A model generated the notes under the pieces. The model made no database searches. It had not been told where the DNA came from and saw nothing but the letters and a program-made list of their open reading frames with translations. The position numbers and the translations under genes were made by a program. A DNA stretch of 25,342 nt, from positions 1-25,342 of the IMG/VR virus record IMGVR_UViG_3300044954_000152; one strand, given 5' to 3'. Source of the stretch: a virus. Numbering within the stretch: the first letter of the stretch is position 1; the number at the start of each line of letters is the position of its first letter. Shown one piece after another: positions 1-7,147 of the stretch.

Positions 1-1
1 G

Positions 2-748
2 AATGGAAAAATCTCTATAAGAGACATGAATTACTACAACAAGTCGGATTTGGAGGCACTTAAAACTCAAATGGGAATTTCAAGTGAGGAAAATGTGATC
101 TATTCATTCAACCCATTTGTACAGAATTCTCTTTTAAAGGAGTTCTCTTTCAACGTAAAATTGTCTGATGCGGTTGCAAACATGGTAATAAATCAGGCCA
201 ATAATCAAATGGAACCGAGTTCTTCCGGAGTATTTATCCCTGACCGGTATTCCTTTCCTGAGAGCAGAGATCTTCTTTTAAGTTCGTTGAATAAAGATAA
301 ATTCACCAAATCATCCAATACCGTTGACTCGAATGTTTCTGGAAATAGTTGGAAAAAGAAGAGTGATCCGCCTCAAAACATAGATGAAAAAGCTATGGCG
401 TTCACAAAAACACTGGATGAAAATAGAAAACAAGTCTCACGTTTAATACTTCCGGGAGATTCTGGAAAAGCCAAACTAAGACAGATTTTAAATGACGAAT
501 CAGCCGCGTTCTCGGAATACAACACGCCTCCTATACCAGGGGTAAGAGTGGAATTTTCGTTGTTGGGAATCGCCGGATTTAAGACGTTTCAAGTCATTGA
601 TGTAGAAAATTTACCGAAACCTTATGAACGTGGAAAGGTAGTTTTTCAAATCGTGGATGTAAAACATAGTGTAACTATGGAAGGATGGACGACCCAAGTT
701 TCTTCTGTAATTAGGCCGGTTAAATCTTTAGAACTCATACAAAAATGA
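2..748 (+). CDS. Baseplate hub-like tail protein, C-terminal part (5' end outside window)
   Basis: The reading frame is open to the left window edge, so this is probably the tail end of a longer gene; an ATG at 26 is possible but has no ribosome binding site before it. The last ~70 residues have a pattern known from baseplate-hub and VgrG-like proteins: a beta-rich stretch with GVRVEFSLLGIAGF, then LPKPY, then FQIVDVKHSV and a closing W-T-T...RP. In that family the domain forms part of the barrel at the tail centre. The middle (about residues 70-150) is polar and probably linker. It overlaps the next gene by four bases (ATGA), which suggests translational coupling. The hub assignment rests on this C-terminal pattern alone; another tail or baseplate protein is possible. 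Confidence 0.55.
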   Translation, partial: NGKISIRDMNYYNKSDLEALKTQMGISSEENVIYSFNPFVQNSLLKEFSFNVKLSDAVANMVINQANNQMEPSSSGVFIPDRYSFPESRDLLLSSLNKDKFTKSSNTVDSNVSGNSWKKKSDPPQNIDEKAMAFTKTLDENRKQVSRLILPGDSGKAKLRQILNDESAAFSEYNTPPIPGVRVEFSLLGIAGFKTFQVIDVENLPKPYERGKVVFQIVDVKHSVTMEGWTTQVSSVIRPVKSLELIQK

Positions 749-1083
749 AATCCGACTTCATTAAAAGATACGAGAAACTTAATTCTTTTCCGTATGATTT
801 TGTTTTTGCAGAAGAATTCCAACCTTCTCCGACTGAATCCGACTATAAACTTGGAGAAATCGAAAGATTTTTCCTAACGAAACACAGTGGGGAAATTACC
901 GAAGTAGGCAGAGTAAATTACAAATCTTCGTCACCGATCATTTACACCAAAACGGAAATTCGGTGGATAATCGTTGGAGAAAAATCCGAGGTCTATAGAA
1001 AGAATTTAAAGACGATAAAAAAAGTAGGATTGGAAGATAAGTTAATAAATCCTCTGCAATTTTATAAATCTGAAACAAGTTGA
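745..1083 (+). CDS. Small conserved phage protein, unknown function, next to tail gene
   Basis: 112 residues, starting at an ATG that overlaps the stop of the hub-like gene (ATGA). No signal peptide or membrane segment is visible. The pattern GEIERFFLTKH, then V-x-Y, then an aromatic-rich strand (IRWIIVGEKSEVYRKN) and a C-terminal NPLQFYKS looks like a compact alpha/beta protein often seen beside baseplate genes in T4-like phages; I recognise the pattern but not a function. The coupling to the upstream gene suggests a tail or baseplate role, which is inference. Confidence 0.7.
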   Translation: MKSDFIKRYEKLNSFPYDFVFAEEFQPSPTESDYKLGEIERFFLTKHSGEITEVGRVNYKSSSPIIYTKTEIRWIIVGEKSEVYRKNLKTIKKVGLEDKLINPLQFYKSETS

Positions 1084-1115
1084 CGGTTTTACGATTCAAC
1101 TCTACCATCAATATA

Positions 1116-2486
1116 ATGGTAGTATTGGATACAAATACGTATAGAGAATTCATAACCGAAATAACCGGTAGGAATGTGTTCATTGATTATGTTTTAGAAA
1201 AACAATCAATTCACACTGCGAACAACTCTCCCTTGGTGGTTTTTGTAAAGAATACTAAGTCTGACACGACCTACGTAATAAATCTTGGCCACAACGACTT
1301 ATCCTCTGTAAAGCTGGATTACAAGAAGGTCATAGAACTGATTTTGAAAACGGTTTCGACCGCGTTCGTTGTTAATAAAAAGCGATTCATTAACTTGTTC
1401 AAAGATAAAAATGTCAAAGACGTGTTGATAGCTGACTTTCAATCCGGTTATGAAATACCGGAGCCAGAGCACTTCGACACCGCTGCTCACCAACTTTTCC
1501 ACAGAAAATTCAGTGAAAACTACGCTGACATCAACCGTATAATTCCGATGTCAAAACACGTAGAACGGTTTGAAAATGTCTATAAGTTCTTTAAAGAAAG
1601 TATCGATGATTTTTCAGAAGATGAGTCTTTTGTTCAGTTGAACGGAATAATTACAGAGACGCTTAGCGAAGTGGAGTGTAACGGAATGCACATAGATGTT
1701 GAACTGTTCAACAAATACTTCGCTGGTAGAGGAATAACTGAGTCTAATCCGATGGTTTACTCGGAATACAATTTATTTACATCTACTGGCCGACCAAGCA
1801 ATCGTTTTGCTAAAGTCAATTATGCAGCGTTAAATAAAGAAAATGGGTCACGGAGTGCGTTCACCTCTCGTTTTGGAAACGATGGAGTTTTATTTGGTGT
1901 GGATTATCGAGCATATCATCCTCACATAGTTGCCAACCTCATAAATTTCAAATTAAGTTTAGATGTGGATATTTATGAATTTTTTGGAAAGTCTTACTTC
2001 AATAAGCAATCACTCACGGAAGAAGATATAAAAAAGTCTAAAAACCTGACTTTCCAAAATTTCTATGGGGGTATTCGCCCTGAGTATTTGTCTATTGAAT
2101 TCTTTAAGAAAACTAACGACTACATAAATCACCGTTGGGATTTCTTTGAAAGAAATGGGTATGTCGAAACACCTGTGTTTAAACGTAGAATAACCGAGAA
2201 TCATATTTCGGAACCGAACCCAAACAAACTGTTTAACTATCTCCTCCAAGCCGCCGAAACAGAGTTTTCCATTCAATCCATAGGTAGGGTCAATGACTTT
2301 TTAAGAAAGAGAAAATCGAAGGTCATTTTATATACTTACGACTCAATATTGGTTGATATGTTCAAGCCGGAGTCGGAACAAGAAATCCAAGAGATAGCCA
2401 AAATAATGGTAGATAATCAGTTTCCTGTGAAAGTGTATGTGGGAAACAATTATAATGATTTATGTGAGATTAAACCCACTATTTGA
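1116..2486 (+). CDS. Divergent, minimal family A DNA polymerase
   Basis: 456 residues from ATG 1116; a TTG at 1080 would add 12 residues but would overlap the previous gene without a ribosome binding site. The polymerase motifs of family A are readable in order: STGRPSNRF (214-222), motif A FGVDYRAYHPH with D263, motif B with K309, F313, Y317 and G318, a QAAETEFS helix near 378, and motif C YTYDS with D409. Both metal-binding aspartates are present. Residues ~38-60 (PLVVFVKN...INLGHND) resemble the exonuclease fold of Pol I, but no DxE pair is seen, so proofreading is probably lost. Only ~25 residues separate NGMHID (189-194) from the TGR motif, where Pol I has roughly 120, so most of the thumb is missing. 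The steric-gate Glu is His268 and motif C is YDS instead of HDE. Probably the replicative or an accessory polymerase of this phage. Confidence 0.8.
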   Translation: MVVLDTNTYREFITEITGRNVFIDYVLEKQSIHTANNSPLVVFVKNTKSDTTYVINLGHNDLSSVKLDYKKVIELILKTVSTAFVVNKKRFINLFKDKNVKDVLIADFQSGYEIPEPEHFDTAAHQLFHRKFSENYADINRIIPMSKHVERFENVYKFFKESIDDFSEDESFVQLNGIITETLSEVECNGMHIDVELFNKYFAGRGITESNPMVYSEYNLFTSTGRPSNRFAKVNYAALNKENGSRSAFTSRFGNDGVLFGVDYRAYHPHIVANLINFKLSLDVDIYEFFGKSYFNKQSLTEEDIKKSKNLTFQNFYGGIRPEYLSIEFFKKTNDYINHRWDFFERNGYVETPVFKRRITENHISEPNPNKLFNYLLQAAETEFSIQSIGRVNDFLRKRKSKVILYTYDSILVDMFKPESEQEIQEIAKIMVDNQFPVKVYVGNNYNDLCEIKPTI

Positions 2487-2497
2487 TATTTATATTA
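2484..2497 (+). promoter_or_regulatory. ATATTTATA motif before the 2512 gene
   Basis: ATATTTATA at 2486-2494 overlaps the end of the polymerase gene and ends 17 bases before the GTG start at 2512. It matches a motif (ATAYTTATW) found before several other genes on both strands here, so it may be a phage-type promoter. No TTGACA-like box lies at a fitting distance. Confidence 0.4.
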
Positions 2498-2511
2498 AGT
2501 AACGTGGAATC

Positions 2512-4086
2512 GTGCATACTATTGATTCAATTTTATCGGAATGGTCGCTGAAATCTGAGACGGGCATAATAGATCCAAAGGATTTAGATTGCTTGTATTC
2601 TATACTAGAGTCCAACATCCCAGACCAAGCTATTGTAGATGAGGTTTTTAAAAATTACAACAATTTAGTAAACGAATTGACTATCCGTGACGACACTGGA
2701 AAAGATTTATCATTGACGCTTAAACAGTCTTTCATAGATAAATTAAGAAAAATAGAACCGAGCTGGGCGGAAGGTTTGTCGGAGGGCGATGAAATAGTTC
2801 GCCAATCAACAACAGTAACCGATGGGGAAAAAGTAAAAATAGGCAGCACGTCCCTGTCCAGAGCAAATTCCCCCGGAGATACTTCGTGGATAATAGCCAG
2901 CAAACCGAACTTGGTTTTCTACATAGATTTTTCTACCGAAGTTGGAACGTTGTTGAGACGTTCCTCCAAAAAATCCGAAAAGTTACAATCGACGGATACG
3001 GAAGCGTTACATGAATGTTTTTTCGTTGTTGCGCTTGCTTCACAAATAGACTCCCAAGGTCAATCAGCAGGGCTTAATGGAGTAGATTCGATTTCTTCAC
3101 TGATAGGATTGATGGATACGACTAATATAGTCATAAAAGACAAGGAAAAGATTCGCCACGTATTTTTGTCAAGAATAGGTGAATCCGCATTTTCTTCCGA
3201 GGTCAATCTAAGAAAGTTGGATGCACAGAAATGTGCTGAAGCGACTTATCAGAAAATCTCGACCACTTATAAGACTCCTTCCTTTGATTACGTCACTCGT
3301 GTATTTGAGGGGTCAAACGGAAAGAAAGTAGTCGCCGATGCGTCCATAAAGATATCTGGAGAGATATTGAGCATTTCTCTAAAATACAAAAAGGGTCAGT
3401 TGAACAACTTAAAGTGCGCAACTGTCTTAGATAATCTTTTTGGAATCAAGATGGAAGAAAAGACTTTCATGGATGCCATATATCGGTTTGATTCGGAAAA
3501 AATAGACCAATTGCTTAAGTATTTCATCATAGGAATAAATTTGGTGTTGCCTCCAAAAGATAAAAAACACTATATAGACGAGAGAACTGTGACCTATCCT
3601 ATGTTCAAGAAACATCTCTCTAAGGATGAATATTATCCTTTGGCATATACAACCATATCAACGGAATTGGCGAAGAAAGACAAAGATGCAGCGGACTTTT
3701 TGGAAAAATATAAGAAATTGAAGGTTGCGAATTTGTCAAACACGATAAGCCGTTACATTGAATCCAAGAAGACGGAAAACCACAATTTTTCTAAATTCTT
3801 AACATACATATTGAGATGTGAACCTGACAGAAGTTATATGTATGTCGGAGATAGCGGAAAGTCTATATACACAATTCCGTCTCAACAGACATTGTTAGAA
3901 AAACAACTGAGGGTCACAGTGGAACCAAAATCCGCAGTCGATTATAACGCTGCGGTAAAAGTGTATGTTGATGAAAATTTGGCATTTGAATTTGATATCA
4001 ATTTTAGATGGACAAAGTCACAGTGGGTCGGAGATATGAGTCAGGTCGGAAAGAATTTGAAGGCATACGAAATAAATTGGGAATAA
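2512..4086 (+). CDS. Large protein of unknown function, possible PD-(D/E)xK-like fold
   Basis: 524 residues from a GTG start; no in-frame ATG lies nearby. I do not recognise the family. A helix with LHECFFVVALAS (E164), then VVADASIKI (D276), then ILSISLKYKKGQ (K291) is spaced as in restriction-endonuclease-like nucleases, where E, D and (E/Q)xK form the active site; here the third motif is S-L-K, so catalysis would be altered or absent. The C-terminal ~50 residues (VDYNAAVKVYVDENLAFEF...) look like a separate beta-rich domain. No membrane segment. It is followed one base later by the next gene, so they share a transcript. A structural role is an alternative, since head and tail genes often have such large unknown proteins. 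Confidence 0.75.
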   Translation: MHTIDSILSEWSLKSETGIIDPKDLDCLYSILESNIPDQAIVDEVFKNYNNLVNELTIRDDTGKDLSLTLKQSFIDKLRKIEPSWAEGLSEGDEIVRQSTTVTDGEKVKIGSTSLSRANSPGDTSWIIASKPNLVFYIDFSTEVGTLLRRSSKKSEKLQSTDTEALHECFFVVALASQIDSQGQSAGLNGVDSISSLIGLMDTTNIVIKDKEKIRHVFLSRIGESAFSSEVNLRKLDAQKCAEATYQKISTTYKTPSFDYVTRVFEGSNGKKVVADASIKISGEILSISLKYKKGQLNNLKCATVLDNLFGIKMEEKTFMDAIYRFDSEKIDQLLKYFIIGINLVLPPKDKKHYIDERTVTYPMFKKHLSKDEYYPLAYTTISTELAKKDKDAADFLEKYKKLKVANLSNTISRYIESKKTENHNFSKFLTYILRCEPDRSYMYVGDSGKSIYTIPSQQTLLEKQLRVTVEPKSAVDYNAAVKVYVDENLAFEFDINFRWTKSQWVGDMSQVGKNLKAYEINWE

Positions 4087-4087
4087 T

Positions 4088-4795
4088 ATGAACATCATAG
4101 AAAAATTCATAAACAAGTTGTCTCTTGATGAACGTATATCTGATGGAATTTTTAATCCAGAGGTAAACGAACATTTGGATATTTTTCAAGAATATTTGGA
4201 AAAGATGGGTGCGTCCACGGAAGAGGCGATGGATGTCCGAAATAGAATGATGGAAGGAAAATATCCAGAACGTCAGGCTTACAATGCCAATGGAATCTTG
4301 GTTACATTTCCTACTCCGGAATATAAACAACGGGCCATCAAACGGGGGACTCACTTTGAAAAGAACCCAAAAAAGTTGGCACCTAATGTAAGTTTTGACG
4401 ACAAACCCGCAAAACCAGAACCAACACCAGAGAAGGAACCGGAACCAAAGAAGGAGCCTGAACCAAAAAAAGAGCCAGAACCTAAGAAAGAACCTGAGCC
4501 AGTCGCTCCACCGGAACCACCTAAACCAACTTTGCCACAACCAACTGTAGGAATACCGGTTTTGGTTTTGCCTCCGGGAGAATTAAAGAAGCGAGATGAC
4601 GCGGAAGTTAAAAAGGCTCAAGAAGAGTATATAGAAAAGATTCTCACAAGCGAATCCCGTTCCGTGAAGTTCACGTTGGAAGAAGCAAAAAATAATGGGT
4701 TCTACAACAAAGGAGTTAGTTGGTATGATTCAAACGGCACTTTTGTTGGAGTAATGTGTTATGAAGAATCATCAAAAACTTGTTTTATAGTTTAA
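4088..4795 (+). CDS. Unknown protein with Lys-Glu-Pro repeat linker
   Basis: 235 residues, ATG one base after the previous stop. Three parts are visible: an N-terminal helical part (1-50) followed by a conserved-looking stretch around EGKYPERQAYN and ILVTFPTPEYKQRA (55-85); a low-complexity linker of repeated KKEPEP units rich in Pro, Lys and Glu (about 108-155); and a C-terminal globular part ending in WYDSNGTFVGVMCYEES. The linker should be extended and stiff, separating two folded domains. No signal peptide. The stop overlaps the next start (TAATG). Function unknown; the genes on either side share its operon. Confidence 0.75.
   Translation: MNIIEKFINKLSLDERISDGIFNPEVNEHLDIFQEYLEKMGASTEEAMDVRNRMMEGKYPERQAYNANGILVTFPTPEYKQRAIKRGTHFEKNPKKLAPNVSFDDKPAKPEPTPEKEPEPKKEPEPKKEPEPKKEPEPVAPPEPPKPTLPQPTVGIPVLVLPPGELKKRDDAEVKKAQEEYIEKILTSESRSVKFTLEEAKNNGFYNKGVSWYDSNGTFVGVMCYEESSKTCFIV
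4433..4501 (+). repeat. Tandem 18-base repeat encoding KKEPEP
   Basis: About four units of an 18-base in-frame repeat encode residues 116-138 of the 4088 gene. The units differ at many synonymous positions (for example aag/aaa, gag/gaa, cct/cca) while the protein repeat stays exact, so the amino-acid pattern seems to be under selection and is not a recent slippage product. Confidence 0.85.
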
Positions 4796-5187
4796 TGAGA
4801 ACTCAGCTTCTGTGCACATTTTCGGATAGATCAGCGTGCAATGTAACGCTCTCTTCCATAAATAAATTCTATAAACTGTCTGACGGAAAGTTCTTTATTT
4901 TTGAAGATTGCAAAAACCCGACTACGTTGTTGATAACCTACAATGTGTTTATAGATGGACAATCCAGAGCTAGGTTGCCAATGACAATCTCCATCCATAG
5001 GAAAAAACAGACCAACACTTTGTATACGTTGAACGCACTCAACAAGATAGTCATGGAAGAAAACGCAGGCGTGCTGGACAAGAACTTTCAAATCGATTGG
5101 GAGATATACAAGAACTGTTTGATAATAACTTCCGACGACGGTTACAGAATCATAGACCTTCAGTTGATTGATATAATTAAGTCGTAA
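4795..5187 (+). CDS. Small conserved protein of unknown function
   Basis: 130 residues from ATG 4795, which overlaps the previous stop as TAATG; a TTG at 4780 would lengthen it by five residues but the coupled ATG is the better start. Predicted beta-rich with strands such as KFFIFEDC, TTLLITYNVF and CLIITSD. The middle LYTLNALNKIV and the later FQIDWEIYKN give it a recognisable phage-like character, but I cannot name the family. Three cysteines are scattered and do not form a clear metal site. It ends the 2512-5187 unidirectional group. Confidence 0.72.
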   Translation: MRTQLLCTFSDRSACNVTLSSINKFYKLSDGKFFIFEDCKNPTTLLITYNVFIDGQSRARLPMTISIHRKKQTNTLYTLNALNKIVMEENAGVLDKNFQIDWEIYKNCLIITSDDGYRIIDLQLIDIIKS

Positions 5188-5206
5188 CGTGTTTTATGAA
5201 GGGGTC

Positions 5207-5220
5207 ATACTATTTATTAG
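5207..5220 (+). promoter_or_regulatory. ATAYTTATW-like motif before homing endonuclease
   Basis: CTATTTATT at 5210-5218 stands three bases before ATG 5222. The same arrangement (ATATTTATA three bases before ATG) occurs at 15356-15364. This is very close for a -10 box with a normal leader; either the transcript is leaderless or the sequence acts in translation initiation. Confidence 0.35.
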
Positions 5221-5221
5221 T

Positions 5222-6136
5222 ATGACAAATAATATAACTAAGGTTAAGTATAAAGGACAGGAATATGAATTTAATTTTGATAAAACCGGGGATTACCCTT
5301 ACATCGTCTGTGATTGTAGAAGGAAATATTTTAGGGCGTGCAAAAAGTGTGGAGAAAATATATTTTATGGATTAAAAACCGATTTAATTCGTAGGTTGAG
5401 TGGGAACTGTATGGCGTGTAGAGACTTCTCTGGAAAAAATCATCCGATGTTCGGTAGAAAACACAGCGAATTAACCAAGGATAAACTCCGAAATTATAGA
5501 AAAGGGACTATACTTTCCGAAGAAACAAAACAAAAAATACGTTTAAAAATGAGTGGAAAAAATCATCCATTTTTCGGAAAAAAACACACCAAAGAAACTA
5601 AAGAAAAAATAAGCAAAGCCAATTCAGGAGAAAATTCAGCGTGTTTTGGAAGAACTGGAGAATTACATCCATTCTTTGGCAAACATCACACTGAATCGGT
5701 TAAACTTAGAATAAGTGAATCGAACTCCGGAAAACGGACTGGCATAGAAAATCCTGCGAAAAGAAAAGATGTAAGAACCAAAATAAGAACGTCACACAAT
5801 AAACGTCGTGAATCTTTATATTGTGGGCAATCTTCTCCAAATTTTAATGTGGATGCCTGTAATTATATGGATATGTTAAACAAAACACACGGATGGAATT
5901 TAGTTCATGCGATGAACGGTGGAGAATTCTATATAAAGGATTTGGGGTATTGGGTGGACGGGTATGATAAAGCCAGAAATATCGTAGTGGAGTATGATGA
6001 ACCAAGACACTACAAAAATGGAGAACTAAAAGACAGCGACGTGATTCGTCAGAATGAAATAATCGCACATCTAAACTGTGAGTTTTATAGATATGATTTC
6101 TCTAAAAAAATCTTAATTAAAATAACTTCCAATTGA
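5222..6136 (+). CDS. Free-standing homing endonuclease with zinc ribbon, three NUMOD3 motifs and Vsr-like nuclease domain
   Basis: 304 residues from ATG 5222; a GTG at 5189 would add 11 poorly fitting residues. The N-terminus has a cysteine set suggesting zinc binding (C30, C32, C40, C43, C63, C66). Three repeats of the type SGKNHPxFGxKH follow at 70, 111 and 145: these are NUMOD3 DNA-binding motifs, typical of homing endonucleases. The C-terminus (about 232-292) has YWVDGYD (D246), NIVVEYDEPRHY (E257, D259, H263) and a D-S-D-x-x-R helix, ending FYRY, which fits the very-short-patch-repair-like (PD-(D/E)xK superfamily) nucleases used by some homing enzymes. It would cut a related allele lacking the gene and spread by repair. 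It sits as an insert between an unknown gene and the SSB gene and has its own upstream motif. Confidence 0.85.
   Translation: MTNNITKVKYKGQEYEFNFDKTGDYPYIVCDCRRKYFRACKKCGENIFYGLKTDLIRRLSGNCMACRDFSGKNHPMFGRKHSELTKDKLRNYRKGTILSEETKQKIRLKMSGKNHPFFGKKHTKETKEKISKANSGENSACFGRTGELHPFFGKHHTESVKLRISESNSGKRTGIENPAKRKDVRTKIRTSHNKRRESLYCGQSSPNFNVDACNYMDMLNKTHGWNLVHAMNGGEFYIKDLGYWVDGYDKARNIVVEYDEPRHYKNGELKDSDVIRQNEIIAHLNCEFYRYDFSKKILIKITSN
5429..5716 (+). repeat. Three NUMOD3-coding repeats inside homing endonuclease
   Basis: Three diverged copies begin near 5429, 5552 and 5654, each encoding (S/T)G-x-x-HPxFGxxH followed by a short basic helix. The first two are also similar at base level. They are DNA-reading modules of the endonuclease rather than independent elements. 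Confidence 0.75.
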
Positions 6137-6156
6137 ACGAATCTCTCTGTAAGATG

Positions 6157-6165
6157 ATACTTATT
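6157..6165 (+). promoter_or_regulatory. ATACTTATT motif upstream of SSB gene
   Basis: ATACTTATT lies about 77 bases before the SSB start and just after the homing endonuclease stop. It is identical to the motif at 13881-13889 and to the minus-strand copy at 20289-20297, so SSB may have two promoters, this one and the TTGACT-type below. Confidence 0.4.
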
Positions 6166-6200
6166 AGAAGATAAGACATTACTTAACCTGTAGTTAACAA

Positions 6201-6229
6201 TTGACTTATTTACTAATTAACAGTTAAAC
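6201..6229 (+). promoter_or_regulatory. Sigma70-like promoter for SSB gene
   Basis: TTGACT (6201-6206), 17 bases, then TTAAAC (6224-6229); transcription would begin near 6236, just before ATG 6242. The -35 box and the following TATTT match the promoter at 16419. The -10 box is weak. Confidence 0.5.
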
Positions 6230-6241
6230 ACATAAAACATT

Positions 6242-7075
6242 ATGCCGCTAAATATTGATAGAATCAAGAGCCGTTTGAGCTCCCTCTCAAACACAAATTC
6301 AAAATCAACCCTCATTTGGAAACCAAGTCCAGGAAAACAGGTTGTTCGTATTGTCCCTTACAAGTTCAATGTGGAAAATCCGTTTATTGAATTGAAGTTC
6401 CACTATGGATTAAACGGAAAGACCTATCTCTCTCCAGACAGCTTCAATCGTCCTGACCCAATCGTTGAGTTTAGCAATAAGCTCAAGAAGTCCGGTGACA
6501 AAGAAGAGTGGAAGTTTGGAAAGAAAATCGAACCAAAGATGAGAACTTTCGTTCCGGTGGTCGTTCGTGGTGAAGAATCGCAGGGCGTAAAGTTTTGGGG
6601 ATTCGGAAAGAACGTTTATCAAGAAATTCTTTCTATCATCTCCGACCCTGATTACGGTGATATCACTGATATGGCAAATGGACGTGATATTGTAGTCGAG
6701 TTCAAGACTGCTGAAGAAACCGGAAAGTCTTTCCCTGAGACATCTATTCGGGTCAAACCAAATACGTCTCCGGCGGTGCCTCCAACCGACAAAGACTTGT
6801 TGGCTAAACTGTCGAATCAGACAAACATCCTCGAACTCTTCCCAGAGTTGAGTTACGACGAATTGAAGGGCGTGATGGAAGCTTGGCTCCACAGCTCTGA
6901 AGCAGGCGAAGAATCTGCACACTCTCCTAGTGCTGAAGCGTCTTCTGAAAACAAGGCCGCACTTGAAGAAGAGGCTCCGGCCCCAAAGGCTGCTCCTAAG
7001 TCTCCATCGGCTGCTTCTGCTAAAACAAATTCCGACGATGCTCTAAAAGCATTTGACAATCTGTTCAATTCGTAA
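6242..7075 (+). CDS. 32: T4 gp32-like single-stranded DNA-binding protein
   Basis: 277 residues, close to gp32 (about 300). The N-terminal basic part IDRIKSRLSSL is followed by WKPSPGKQVVRIVPYKF, the opening strand of the gp32 OB fold, and by KFWGFGKNVYQEI and the DITDMANGRDIVVEF strand. The C-terminus is a long Ala/Glu/Pro/Ser tail ending DDALKAFDNLFNS, the acidic tail that recruits other replication proteins. It coats single strands during replication and recombination. In gp32 and its relatives a zinc subdomain uses one His and three Cys; here H54 is kept but the cysteine positions read S64, D72 and V75, and the protein has no cysteine at all. It stands alone between a promoter and a strong terminator, and uses many C-ending codons, fitting high expression. 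Confidence 0.9.
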   Translation: MPLNIDRIKSRLSSLSNTNSKSTLIWKPSPGKQVVRIVPYKFNVENPFIELKFHYGLNGKTYLSPDSFNRPDPIVEFSNKLKKSGDKEEWKFGKKIEPKMRTFVPVVVRGEESQGVKFWGFGKNVYQEILSIISDPDYGDITDMANGRDIVVEFKTAEETGKSFPETSIRVKPNTSPAVPPTDKDLLAKLSNQTNILELFPELSYDELKGVMEAWLHSSEAGEESAHSPSAEASSENKAALEEEAPAPKAAPKSPSAASAKTNSDDALKAFDNLFNS

Positions 7076-7092
7076 TAAATTGTTAAAAACCT

Positions 7093-7136
7093 ATCGGGGG
7101 AAAGGGAAATATCCTCCCTTTCCCCCGATTTACATA
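7093..7136 (+). terminator. Strong hairpin terminator after SSB gene
   Basis: A perfect 15-base-pair stem (7093-7107 with 7115-7129, sequence ATCGGGGGAAAGGGA and its complement) with a 7-base loop, followed by TTTACAT. The U-run is short, but the stem is exceptionally stable. It would limit read-through from SSB into the recombinase gene, allowing SSB to be made at a higher level. Confidence 0.85.
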
Positions 7137-7147
7137 CCTATACATTT

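Noticed and set aside
4004-4540. Open frame of 178 codons on the minus strand, rich in Trp, Phe and Arg
   Set aside because: It is the reverse reading of the KKEPEP repeat and neighbouring genes; composition is implausible and it has no start signal or motif.
6137-6241. Possible small gene or RNA in the gap before SSB
   Set aside because: No open frame of note and no stable fold; the gap is explained by two promoter-like motifs.
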